DNA of 64,000 nt from Amylibacter sp. SFDW26 (GTDB taxonomy: Bacteria; Pseudomonadota; Alphaproteobacteria; Rhodobacterales; Rhodobacteraceae): assembly GCF_009184395.1 (NCBI RefSeq), contig NZ_WEIC01000006.1, positions 46,477 through 110,476 on the forward strand, written 5' to 3'. Made by a program: the position numbers and the translations under genes. Position 1 is the stretch's first letter, and every line of letters begins with the position of its first letter. A model generated the notes under the pieces. The model saw nothing but the letters and a program-made list of their open reading frames with translations, ran no database searches and had not been told where the DNA came from. Positions 47,016 to 54,952 of the stretch are shown here, one piece after another.

Positions 47016-47141
47016 TTAACCTTGGCGTGCTTTGAAACGACGTTGAGTTTTGTTGATCACGTATACACGGCCCTTGCGGCGCACAATGCGGCAGTCGCGA
47101 TGACGCGCTTTCAAAGAGCGAAGTGAGTTTTTGACTTTCAT
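47016..47141 (-). CDS. rpmJ: 50S ribosomal protein L36
   Basis: This 41-residue, very basic protein reads [20 protein letters not shown] and ends RRFKARQG. This is the 41-residue L36 form common in alphaproteobacteria, with a single Cys and so without the zinc-binding C-C-C-H set of the 37-38-residue form. A strong GGAGAAAG site lies 5 bp before the ATG, and a clear terminator follows. L36 sits in the large subunit near the peptidyl-transferase base. Confidence 0.95.
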   Translation of the reverse strand: MKVKNSLRSLKARHRDCRIVRRKGRVYVINKTQRRFKARQG

Positions 47142-47203
47142 AGTCTTTCTCCATAATCGCGGCGCAATTGCGCCATTAAATTTCATTTTATCCCGTAATG
47201 GGA

Positions 47204-47278
47204 TGGTGGGCGTAACTGGGATTGAACCAGTGACCCCTTCGATGTCAACGAAGTGCTCTCCCGCTGAGCTATACGCCC
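47204..47278 (-). tRNA. tRNA-Val (anticodon GAC)
   Basis: The minus strand folds into a full cloverleaf: acceptor GGGCGTA/TACGCCC, D-arm GCTC-GAGC, anticodon stem CTTCG/CGAAG with loop TTGACAT (anticodon GAC), and T-arm ACTGG-TTCAATC-CCAGT. The discriminator A is followed by an encoded CCA (47204-47206). The gene is 75 nt long. Confidence 0.97.
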
Positions 47279-47390
47279 GAAAAAGCGAAGGGCCGCGCGA
47301 AGCGACCCCAGTCGTTGGGCTTCTATAGGGGGAGTCGGAATAAGGTTCAAGAGGTTTTGCACATTAGATTGAAAGGTTATAGAGTGTTGC

Positions 47391-48266
47391 ATGGAAGGAA
47401 CGATAAAAAACGTGCATAAATATGACTTACGATTGCCGCTAAAGGTAACAAACCCTGTTGTTTTTAGCTCTCCACACAGCGGGCGCGACTATCCAAAGGA
47501 TTTCGTGAAACGATCAGTTCTATCCAAGGCGCACTTACGAAGTTCTGAAGATGCGTTTGTTGAGGAGTTGTTTGGAGGGGTAGTTGCCTTTGGGTCTCCA
47601 ATTTTAGCAGCTCTGGCTCCGCGTGCCTATGTGGATGTTAACAGGGGGGCTGATGAATTGGACCCTAGCATTATTGAAGGAGCCAAAGCTGCATATAACA
47701 ACCCTCGGGTTGCTTCAGGTTTGGGCGTTATTCCACGTGTAGTTTCTGATCGTCGCCAAATCCAATCGGGCAAGATGAGTATGCAAGAAGCAATTGAGCG
47801 TATTGATAACTTTTACCATCCTTATCATAAACTACTGATGGAGCTTATTTCTCAAGCAAAAGTGAAGTTTGGTATGGCTGTTTTATTGGATTGTCATTCT
47901 ATGCCAAACGATGCTTTACAAAATGCCATGGCACCAGGTGGGGCGCGCCCTGATATAATTTTAGGCAACCGTTTTGGTGCATCAACGCGACAAGATATTT
48001 TTGAAGTTGTAGAAACTGCCTTGAAAAATGAAGGTTTTATTGTTGGGCGAAATAGCCCTTTTGCTGGTGGGTATATCACCCAAAAATACGGTGTACCGGT
48101 GAAAAATCAGCATACGGTTCAAATAGAAATAAATCGTGGGCTTTATATGAATGAAAAGCGTATCCGAAAAAATCGTGAGTTTGATAATGTTCAAACGGCA
48201 TTGCGTAATGCATCGCGTAAGATTTGTGACAGCTTTGGACAGAGTATTTCGCTTGCTGCAGAATAA
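47391..48266 (+). CDS. N-formylglutamate amidohydrolase family protein
   Basis: This 291-residue zinc-dependent amidohydrolase has the family motifs FSSPHSGRDYP, RAYVDVNRGADELDP and LLDCHSMP, plus HTVQIEINRGLYM near the end. It releases glutamate or a related amino acid from its N-formyl form, as HutG does in histidine breakdown, but no other hut genes are near. It may act more broadly on formylated amino acids. It lies alone between tRNA-Val and dinB, and its stop abuts the convergent dinB stop with no gap. Confidence 0.9.
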   Translation: MEGTIKNVHKYDLRLPLKVTNPVVFSSPHSGRDYPKDFVKRSVLSKAHLRSSEDAFVEELFGGVVAFGSPILAALAPRAYVDVNRGADELDPSIIEGAKAAYNNPRVASGLGVIPRVVSDRRQIQSGKMSMQEAIERIDNFYHPYHKLLMELISQAKVKFGMAVLLDCHSMPNDALQNAMAPGGARPDIILGNRFGASTRQDIFEVVETALKNEGFIVGRNSPFAGGYITQKYGVPVKNQHTVQIEINRGLYMNEKRIRKNREFDNVQTALRNASRKICDSFGQSISLAAE

Positions 48267-49526
48267 TTAACGTAAAGAGCGGCCTTTTAGGATTGCATCC
48301 TTTCCAAAGCGTTCTTTAATTTTATCCGCTGCTCGCTCCACTTTTTCGCGTTTTCCAGCATCTGGGTCTAATAAGTTTCCAAGCGAATGCACATCATCAA
48401 CTTTTGTTAATCCGCTTATACCAACACCGATCAAGCGAAACGGAGCTTTGTCTATCAGTGCATCTAATAAGGGTTTTGCATGACTGTAAATCATGTCTGC
48501 CACCTGCGTTGGATCCGCCAATGTAATACGTCGCGTCAAAATTTGATGATCGCTTTGTTTAACTTTCAGAGTAACAGTTTTTCCCATAATATCTTTAGCC
48601 TTGGCACGATATGAAACCTGTTCTGATAACCGCCATATATGGCCATCTAGTAAACTGGCGTCACTCGTATCTTCGGAAAACGTGGTTTCTTTGGAAATAC
48701 TTTTCACAGGTGTTGATGCATTTACGTTTCTGTAATCTTGTCCGCGGCTTAGGTGCCACAGACGGTCGCCCATCGTGCCGTAATGATCCACTAATGTTTT
48801 GCGGTCACGGCGACGGAGGTCGGCGAATGTACGGATGCCGTCGCGTTCTAGGGTGCCCTGCATGACTTTTCCTACGCCCCATATTTTTTTGATGGGGAGG
48901 GGTTCAAGGAAATCTTGGGTCTCTGCTTTGCCGATTATCGAGAACCCTTTGGGTTTGTCTAAATCAGAGGCAAGCTTTGCGAGGAATTTATTATGAGATA
49001 ACCCGATAGAGCCTGAGATGCCCAGCTCATCTTCCATGCGTTTTACGAGCTTTCCCAGCACGACGGCGGGTGGGGCGTTGTGAAGTTTTTTGGTACCTGT
49101 CAGATCAAGGAAAGCTTCATCAAGCGACAAGGGTTCTATTGCTGGAGTTAGATCTTCCATGAAACGGCGAACTTGGGCCGAGACCTCGGCGTAGGCGGAC
49201 ATTCGGGGGGGGAGGATCACTGCTTCTGGACAGAGTTTTAAGGCCTTGAACATGGGCATCGCAGAGTGGACGCCTTTGATGCGGGCGATGTAGCAGGCGG
49301 TGGAAACGACGCCGCGTTTTCCGCCGCCTATTATGAGGGGCTTATCTTTGATCTCTGGGTTGTCTCGTTTTTCAACGGAGGCATAGAAAGCATCGCAATC
49401 CATATGGGCGATGGAAAGGGTTGTGAGCTCTGGATGAGATAAAACCCGTGGGCTGAAGCATTTGGGGCAGCGGGGGGCTGCATCAAATAAAGCAAAGCAA
49501 TCTCGGCACATGGATTTCTGGGTCAT
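48267..49526 (-). CDS. dinB: DNA polymerase IV (Y-family translesion polymerase)
   Basis: This 419-residue Y-family polymerase has catalytic acidic residues in AHMDCDAFYASVEKRDNP and SLDEAFLDLTG, the palm/fingers region KRGVVSTACYIARIKGVHSA, helix-hairpin-helix KIWGVGKVM and a little-finger domain. An N-terminal extension carries a zinc-ribbon-like C-x2-C-x9-C-x2-C at residues 7-23, not present in E. coli DinB. It bypasses DNA lesions at low fidelity. No LexA box was recognised in the 155-bp upstream gap. Confidence 0.93.
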   Translation of the reverse strand: MTQKSMCRDCFALFDAAPRCPKCFSPRVLSHPELTTLSIAHMDCDAFYASVEKRDNPEIKDKPLIIGGGKRGVVSTACYIARIKGVHSAMPMFKALKLCPEAVILPPRMSAYAEVSAQVRRFMEDLTPAIEPLSLDEAFLDLTGTKKLHNAPPAVVLGKLVKRMEDELGISGSIGLSHNKFLAKLASDLDKPKGFSIIGKAETQDFLEPLPIKKIWGVGKVMQGTLERDGIRTFADLRRRDRKTLVDHYGTMGDRLWHLSRGQDYRNVNASTPVKSISKETTFSEDTSDASLLDGHIWRLSEQVSYRAKAKDIMGKTVTLKVKQSDHQILTRRITLADPTQVADMIYSHAKPLLDALIDKAPFRLIGVGISGLTKVDDVHSLGNLLDPDAGKREKVERAADKIKERFGKDAILKGRSLR

Positions 49527-49681
49527 AGGGGTGTTCTATCATAGAATGTCCCAGTTGGGACATGTATTTAAGCTATTGAAATTATTATATTGTTCAATGT
49601 TCATACTTTCAATATAAGATAAATATCATAGATAAAGTCTACTAAAGTAAGCTTTTAATTTTAAAAGGGTAAATTCTAATC

Positions 49682-50575
49682 ATGGCATTTGGAGTCTTTA
49701 TTCATAGAAGGGATTCCATTTATGAAGATTACCCTTCTGAACAATATCAATTTCCATCACAATATCTGTCTCGTGCGAAAAACTGTGAGGGTGATTGGAT
49801 AATTTATTATGAGCCTACGAAAGCGATAAATTCAAAAGGCTATTTTGCTGTAGCAAAGGTTCAAGAAATCATAGCAGACCCTAATCATGAGGGAATGTAT
49901 TTGGCAATAATTGAAAATGGTACATATCTGGATTTTGGAGAACCGGTAGAATTTCGTCCACAAGGCGAAGTTATCGAGAGCGGATTACTTAATGAAAAGG
50001 GCGGTATTTCTGGTCGTGCACAAGCTGCGATACGAAATATATCGCCTTATGATTTTGCGAGAATTACCGAAATTGGCTTGTCCTCTGATGAAGAGTTTTT
50101 ACCAAGGGTTGATGTTAAGCAGAGCCAATTTTCTGATGCTCAAACGCCTTTTGAACACCCCGTTGAAAGAGCGCGAGTTGAGCATATAACTAATCGTGTT
50201 GTTCGTGATAAGAATTTCAGAAAATCTGTTTTACGTGCTTATGGTGAAAGATGTGCTATTTCCGGCTTGAAGCTTATAAATGGCGGTGGGCGTGCCGAGG
50301 TTGAAGCAGCACATATTAGACCGGTAAAGGATAATGGCCCAGATATAATTAGTAACGGTCTAGCATTATCAGGTACATTACATTGGATGTTTGATCGTGG
50401 TTTAATTGGCATTGGTGATGATTTAGAAATCTTAATATCTAGGCATGTAAATAATTTAGATTCCATCCGACCGCTTATAAACGATACTGGTGAATTGTTA
50501 ACTCCAAATGCGCAATTTCAAAAACCTCGGCTAGATTTTATTCAGTGGCATAGAAGCGAATACTTTAAAGATTGA
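49682..50575 (+). CDS. HNH endonuclease with an N-terminal reader-like domain
   Basis: This 297-residue protein has a C-terminal HNH_2-type nuclease: RVVRDKNFRKSVLRAYGERC, CAISGLKL, VEAAHIRPV, SNGLALSGTLHWMFDRGLIG. The N-terminal 130 residues (DWIIYYEPTKAINSKGYFAV, AKVQEII) resemble an EVE/PUA-like small-molecule or modified-base reader. Such fusions occur in type IV, modification-dependent restriction enzymes. No partner methylase or McrB-type GTPase is adjacent. The gene is AT-rich compared with the parB-pyrF block that follows, in line with acquisition by transfer. The reader assignment is tentative. Confidence 0.78.
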   Translation: MAFGVFIHRRDSIYEDYPSEQYQFPSQYLSRAKNCEGDWIIYYEPTKAINSKGYFAVAKVQEIIADPNHEGMYLAIIENGTYLDFGEPVEFRPQGEVIESGLLNEKGGISGRAQAAIRNISPYDFARITEIGLSSDEEFLPRVDVKQSQFSDAQTPFEHPVERARVEHITNRVVRDKNFRKSVLRAYGERCAISGLKLINGGGRAEVEAAHIRPVKDNGPDIISNGLALSGTLHWMFDRGLIGIGDDLEILISRHVNNLDSIRPLINDTGELLTPNAQFQKPRLDFIQWHRSEYFKD

Positions 50576-50592
50576 AGCTATTCTTATAGTAT

Positions 50593-51432
50593 TTAAATTT
50601 CCCCCAACCACAGTTCGATCTGATCCAACACAGATGTCATCAGCATGTCTGTGGCGTGTTTGCCTGTGATGTGGAGGAGATAACCGTTTGGGGTGCATTC
50701 TCGGCGGATGTTTATACCGTTTTTTGGGTTGGACAGGCGGCGGGGGCGGTTGGGGGCTGTGCTGCGGTTTTCGCTGAGCCGAGTTTCGGCCTCTTGTATG
50801 ATGGGTAACAGGCGGTTCCATTGGGTGGTGCTGGAAAGGTCGTTTTGTTCGTCGATGGCGGCGATGATGATTTTGCCCCAATCCAAGCGCAATATGCTTG
50901 CAAGGCGGATCAGTTGGTTTTGGGTGAGCTGCTCTGGGTCGATCAGGTGACCGTCTAGGGCCTCGATCACTTCGGTGATGGCGCGGAGTTTGAAACGTTT
51001 TTGGCGACTGATTTGGGGATAGAGTGTGGTGAGGGCTGTTGTGATGCTGTCGAATATGCCTGCGTCATGGGCGGTGATGACGATGCGCGCGCGTTCCCAT
51101 GGGGATAGGTTTTGGCGCACCTCGTTTTCTTCGACCATTGCGGCGAGGGCTTCTTGGCGGTTTTTCGGTGTGCGGATGAGGGCGGTGATGGTGGTGTATT
51201 TGCTGTCTTTTGTGGTTTCGGACAGGGTTTGGATGGCTGTTAGGCGGCGGTATCCTGAGATGAGGCCGTAGCCAGCTTTTATGGGGTAAACCTCGATCGG
51301 TAGGCGCAGGCCGTTTTGGGCGATTGAGGTTTGCAATTCTTGTTGGGCGTCCGCATCTATTATGGTGCGGTCGCGTGGCAGGGTGGTTGTGTCGATTTCG
51401 TTAAGCGGGATGTTTTGTATGTGATCTGTCAT
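50593..51432 (-). CDS. Orphan ParB/RepB/Spo0J-family protein
   Basis: This 279-residue protein has a ParB N-terminal domain: NGLRLPIEVYPI, GYGLISGYRRLTAI (the CTP-binding GxRR-type box) and AAMVEENEVRQNLSPWERAR. A helical DNA-binding middle and a C-terminal domain follow. There is no ParA gene next to it and no parS site was recognised. It could be a nucleoid-occlusion-like or accessory partition factor rather than the main chromosomal ParB. The gene is clearly more GC-rich than most of the window. It is convergent with the HNH nuclease gene (17 bp apart). Confidence 0.85.
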   Translation of the reverse strand: MTDHIQNIPLNEIDTTTLPRDRTIIDADAQQELQTSIAQNGLRLPIEVYPIKAGYGLISGYRRLTAIQTLSETTKDSKYTTITALIRTPKNRQEALAAMVEENEVRQNLSPWERARIVITAHDAGIFDSITTALTTLYPQISRQKRFKLRAITEVIEALDGHLIDPEQLTQNQLIRLASILRLDWGKIIIAAIDEQNDLSSTTQWNRLLPIIQEAETRLSENRSTAPNRPRRLSNPKNGINIRRECTPNGYLLHITGKHATDMLMTSVLDQIELWLGEI

Positions 51433-51482
51433 GACCGTAATCGTGTGTTGCGGTCATGAAGGAATGGTTATTTGGGCGTGCG

Positions 51483-52178
51483 CTAGATGGTTTTCAGTTC
51501 TGCGATCACGGCTTCTGCGGCGGCTTTTGGGTCGTCTGCCTGCCATATGGGGCGGCCGATGACGATGTGATCGGCGCCGTCTTTGATGGCAGATGCTGGG
51601 GTGGCGACGCGTTTTTGATCGCCTAATGCGGCGCCTGCTGGGCGGACACCTGGGGTGACGATGAGTTTGCCGTTTGCTTCGGGTAGGGCGCGGATCATTG
51701 CGGCCTCTTGTGGGGAGGCAATGACGCCGTCTGCGCCTGCGATGAAGGCGTTGCGGGCGCGCTCAACAACGAGGTCGTGGATGTCGCCCGCTTTGATCAG
51801 GCTTTTGTCGAGGTCGGTGCGGTCGAGCGATGTGAGGATCGTGACGGCGAGGATTTTGGTGTTGCTGTTGCCGCGGCCTGCTATGGCGGCTTTGACGACG
51901 TGGGGGTCGCCGTGGACGGTGAGGAAGTCGAGGTCATATTGGGCTATGCCTGCCACGGCTTTTTCGACGGTGGCGCCGATGTCGAAGAACTTCATGTCTA
52001 GGAAGACGCGTTTGCCGCGTTGTTTCAGTTCATTTGCAAGGGCGAGACCGCCGCCTGTGAGCATGCCGAGGCCGATTTTATAGAATGAAACGCTGTCGCC
52101 CAGTTTGTCGACGATTTGCCCGCCATCCAAAAGGTTTGGGACGTCTAGGGCTACGATTAGGCGGTCATCAGCGGTCAT
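51483..52178 (-). CDS. pyrF: Orotidine 5'-phosphate decarboxylase
   Basis: This 231-residue barrel enzyme catalyses the last step of UMP synthesis. Key residues: IVALDVPN, the catalytic D-x-K-x-x-D tetrad in FLDMKFFDIGATV, VHGDPHV, IVTPGVRPAGA and HIVIGRPIW for phosphate binding. The length is normal. It lies 50 bp upstream of the parB start on the same strand and may share its transcript. High GC content matches the neighbouring parB. Confidence 0.96.
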   Translation of the reverse strand: MTADDRLIVALDVPNLLDGGQIVDKLGDSVSFYKIGLGMLTGGGLALANELKQRGKRVFLDMKFFDIGATVEKAVAGIAQYDLDFLTVHGDPHVVKAAIAGRGNSNTKILAVTILTSLDRTDLDKSLIKAGDIHDLVVERARNAFIAGADGVIASPQEAAMIRALPEANGKLIVTPGVRPAGAALGDQKRVATPASAIKDGADHIVIGRPIWQADDPKAAAEAVIAELKTI

Positions 52179-52286
52179 GGGCAGGCTCCGATTTGTTTGG
52201 GCTGTCTTGTTGGATCAAGCTGCGAAAGTCAAGGAGTGCGCGGGCGGTGGATGCCTGCGGCGCGGATATTTATCTAAGAAGAAAGA

Positions 52287-53288
52287 TTAGGTGCCGCGTT
52301 TGCCCATCAGTTTGGCCATATCTAGCATGCGGTTGGAAAAGCCCCATTCGTTGTCGTACCAGCCAAATATGCGGAGTAAGCCGCCTTTGGAGACGGATGT
52401 TTCTGCGCCTGAGATGATGAGGGATTCTGGGCGGGCGCGTAGGTCTGTGGAGACGAGGGGTTTGGTTGTCCATCCGAGGATGTGGTTTGTTTCGCATTTG
52501 GCTTTGAGCATGGCGTTTACATCTGCGGCGTTGGTGCGTTGATCTGTTTGAATTGTCAGGTCGATTGCAGAGACGCTTGCTGTTGGCACGCGGATGGCAC
52601 GGGCTTCTAGGCGGCCAGCCATGTGGGGGAGGATTTCGCCGATGAGTTTATGGGCGCTGGTTGTGGTTGGCACCATAGATAGAGCAGCGGCACGACTGCG
52701 GGCCAAATCTCCGCGTGGTTTGTCCACAGTAGGTTGGCTGGAGGTGTAGCAGTGGACTGTTGTCATGTGGCCGCTGACGAGGCCGTATTCTTCGTCTAGG
52801 ATTTTCACTAAAGGCGCCAATGCGTTTGTTGTACAGGATGCGTTTGAAACGATCAATTGGTCCTTTAGTTTTTCGTCATTCGCGCCGATGACCAATGTGA
52901 TGTCGGAGGCTTTTGAGGGGCCAGAGACCAAAATGGATTTCGCGCCCGCTTTTAAGCCGCGTTCTTCAACGGATCGCCCGCCTGTCATGCCTGTGCATTC
53001 TAGAACGACGTCGATATCTGATAAATCCAATTTACTGATATCCGATGTGGCATGAAATGGAATGGTTTTGCCGTCGATGATGATGGCATTTTCTGCGGTT
53101 TCCACTGTGCCCTTATAGGGGCCAAACACGCTGTCGAATTCGAATAAATATGCGCAAGTGTCCAGAGGTTCTATGTCGTTGATAGCCACAAGTTCGAAGC
53201 CGTTTGGATCTGTTGCCAACATACGCAGGATCGAGCGGCCGATGCGACCGAAGCCATTTAGGAACAATTTGATTTTACGATCTGCCAT
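52287..53288 (-). CDS. gap: Glyceraldehyde-3-phosphate dehydrogenase, type I
   Basis: This 333-residue NAD(P)-dependent enzyme of glycolysis and gluconeogenesis has Rossmann start LNGFGRIGRSILRML, catalytic Cys in SNASCTTNALAP, phosphate-binding ARSRAAALSMVPTTT and the end motif WYDNEWGFSNRMLDMA. Asn-Asp-Ile-Glu after the second strand suggests NAD preference. ATG 53288 was chosen, since the in-frame codon at 53297 would add only three unusual residues. Type I gap genes in this group can be duplicated; whether this is the glycolytic or gluconeogenic copy cannot be told. Confidence 0.95.
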   Translation of the reverse strand: MADRKIKLFLNGFGRIGRSILRMLATDPNGFELVAINDIEPLDTCAYLFEFDSVFGPYKGTVETAENAIIIDGKTIPFHATSDISKLDLSDIDVVLECTGMTGGRSVEERGLKAGAKSILVSGPSKASDITLVIGANDEKLKDQLIVSNASCTTNALAPLVKILDEEYGLVSGHMTTVHCYTSSQPTVDKPRGDLARSRAAALSMVPTTTSAHKLIGEILPHMAGRLEARAIRVPTASVSAIDLTIQTDQRTNAADVNAMLKAKCETNHILGWTTKPLVSTDLRARPESLIISGAETSVSKGGLLRIFGWYDNEWGFSNRMLDMAKLMGKRGT

Positions 53289-53395
53289 TCTAAGCACTCT
53301 ATATAGTTAGTACTCATTAGGGTTAACGAGTGCATTCAAGTGGATCAACAAAAGTATTGTACCATTTTGAAAAGCAAAATGTCTTTTCGGGCAAA

Positions 53396-53893
53396 CTATA
53401 TGCTGATCATATATGTTTTAAGCAAAGAGTTTAGGGATGCTTGCTCTTTTTCTGTTAATGCAGAGACGAGCTGTTTTTGAGTTTCAACATGCGCTGTGAC
53501 AGCCTTATCGGTTATAGTTTGTCCTTTTTCAGTCAAAGCAATTGAAACACTCCTTTTGTCCTCTGGATTTTGAATACGTTTGACCAATCCCTTCTTTTCA
53601 AGTTGGTCAATGCGGTTGGTCATCGTTCCCGAGGTGATCATCATGGTTGCCAAAAGCTGATTTGGGGACAGAGCATGAGGTTTGCCAGAGCGTAAAAGGG
53701 TTGCAAGGACATCAAAATCGGCTCCAGTTAAGCCATGTGCGGAAAAGGTGGTACCCATTTGGCTGCTAAAGTGGTGTGATATTCGGAGCAAACGCCCGAT
53801 CAGCTCCATTGGCTCTGTGTTTATATCGGGACGCTGCTTTGCCCATTGATTTCTGATTTTCTCGATTTCATCCATGTATAAATCGAACAGCAC
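53396..53893 (-). CDS. MarR-family repressor, PecS-like
   Basis: This 165-residue winged-helix regulator has an N-terminal extension (IEKIRNQWAKQRPDINTEPM) as in PecS/HucR, then HGLTGADFDVLATLLRSG, the recognition region ATMMITSGTMTNRIDQLEKK and the wing VKRIQNPEDKRSVSIALTEK. It is divergent from an EamA/PecM-like exporter, the known pecS-pecM arrangement, and two palindromes sit between them. It probably represses both genes until a small molecule such as urate binds. The start is GTG 53893; ATG 53875 is also possible. Confidence 0.87.
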   Translation of the reverse strand: MLFDLYMDEIEKIRNQWAKQRPDINTEPMELIGRLLRISHHFSSQMGTTFSAHGLTGADFDVLATLLRSGKPHALSPNQLLATMMITSGTMTNRIDQLEKKGLVKRIQNPEDKRSVSIALTEKGQTITDKAVTAHVETQKQLVSALTEKEQASLNSLLKTYMISI

Positions 53894-53899
53894 AATTAT

Positions 53900-53911
53900 C
53901 TTGACGTCAAG
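53900..53911. promoter_or_regulatory. MarR-type operator palindrome near the regulator start
   Basis: CTTGACGTCAAG is a perfect 12-bp palindrome 6 bp before the regulator start codon. It shares CTTGA-N2-TCAAG with the palindrome at 53923. Confidence 0.75.
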
Positions 53912-53922
53912 GTTTTTAAAAA

Positions 53923-53940
53923 TATCTTGATATCAAGATA
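53923..53940. promoter_or_regulatory. MarR-type operator, perfect 18-bp palindrome
   Basis: TATCTTGATATCAAGATA is a perfect 18-bp palindrome 17 bp before the exporter ATG. The size and symmetry suit a MarR/PecS dimer, and its position would block transporter transcription. Confidence 0.85.
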
Positions 53941-53957
53941 CTTTGAAAGTGTATATT

Positions 53958-54821
53958 ATGAACCGTACCATGAATATTCTAATTACATCGCTTGCCCCGA
54001 TGATTTGGGGAAGTAGTTATATTGTGACAACGCAAATGTTGCCCAACCTTGATCCCATTACAATTTCGGTATTACGTGCTTTGCCTGCTGGATTGTTGCT
54101 TTTAGTGTTGGTGCGGCAATTTCCTAAAGGTATGTGGATTTTCAAAATGTTAGTATTGGGGGCATTAAATTTTGCAATTTTCTGGGCATTGCTTTTTTAT
54201 TCAGCTTACCGTTTGCCTGGTGGTGTGGCAGCTGTTTTAGGGGCACTTCAACCCCTTGTTGTTATTTTTGCGGCGTATGGATTGCTTGGAACATCTATTC
54301 GCCCACTTTCAATGCTTGCAGTATTATTTGGGGTCTTGGGTATTGCGCTCTTAATTTTGACACCTGACGCGAAATTAGACATGTGGGGCGTTGTGGCGGG
54401 GTTCATTGGAGCGTCATCCATGGCATTTGGCGTTGTTTTAAGCCGTAAGTGGCAACCACCCGTATCAGCTTTAACGTTTACTGCATGGCAACTGACGGCA
54501 GGCGGGGTATTGTTGGTTCCTTTGACAACTTTTACTACAACTGATTGGTCAACGATTACGGGCATTAATATATTAGGATTAAGCTATTTAGGTTTGATTG
54601 GCGCAGCTGCAACCTATGCCATTTGGTTGCGTGGTATTAAGTTGTTGCAACCCTCTGCCGTTTCAATACTTGCGCTTCTAAGTCCAGTAAGTGCAACTTT
54701 GTTAGGATGGTTTATTTTGGACGAAACTTTGAGCGGTTTACAGTTATGTGGTATGTGCGTTGTTTTGTGTAGTGTCATGCTTGGACAGTATGCTTTGAGA
54801 GCAAGGCCTGAAACAGTTTGA
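53958..54821 (+). CDS. EamA-family (PecM-like) drug/metabolite exporter
   Basis: This 287-residue membrane protein has ten predicted helices in two EamA repeats (about 5-135 and 145-285): SLAPMIWGSSYIVTTQMLP at the start and ISILALLSPV-like SAVSILALLSPVSATLLGW in the second repeat. PecM-type proteins export metabolites or dyes and are controlled by a divergent PecS repressor, as seen here. ATG 53958 was chosen over the TTG at 53943 because it gives the common MNRTMNIL start. The exported molecule is unknown. Confidence 0.88.
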   Translation: MNRTMNILITSLAPMIWGSSYIVTTQMLPNLDPITISVLRALPAGLLLLVLVRQFPKGMWIFKMLVLGALNFAIFWALLFYSAYRLPGGVAAVLGALQPLVVIFAAYGLLGTSIRPLSMLAVLFGVLGIALLILTPDAKLDMWGVVAGFIGASSMAFGVVLSRKWQPPVSALTFTAWQLTAGGVLLVPLTTFTTTDWSTITGINILGLSYLGLIGAAATYAIWLRGIKLLQPSAVSILALLSPVSATLLGWFILDETLSGLQLCGMCVVLCSVMLGQYALRARPETV

Positions 54822-54838
54822 TATTTTGCAACCAACCC

Positions 54839-54867
54839 CTTGCGAGTGGGATTTATTGTTCCTATCT
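54839..54867 (+). promoter_or_regulatory. RpoH-type heat-shock promoter before clpB
   Basis: CTTG at 54839-54842 and CCTATCT at 54861-54867 are separated by 18 bp. This fits the alphaproteobacterial RpoH pattern of CTTG and CYTATNT. The clpB start follows 86 bp downstream. Confidence 0.5.
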
Positions 54868-54952
54868 TTATAGCGAGGCCTGAACCATTGCGTGCCTATA
54901 GATAGGGCGCAGAATTTCCGAAAATCAGGTGCTTGTAAAAAGGAGAAGACCC

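Noticed and set aside
47131..47328. 65-codon frame containing [14 protein letters not shown]
   Set aside because: It is the well-known false frame across a tRNA gene (here tRNA-Val).
51655..52083. Long plus-strand frames opposite pyrF
   Set aside because: GC-rich coding on the minus strand leaves open antisense frames; pyrF is unambiguous.
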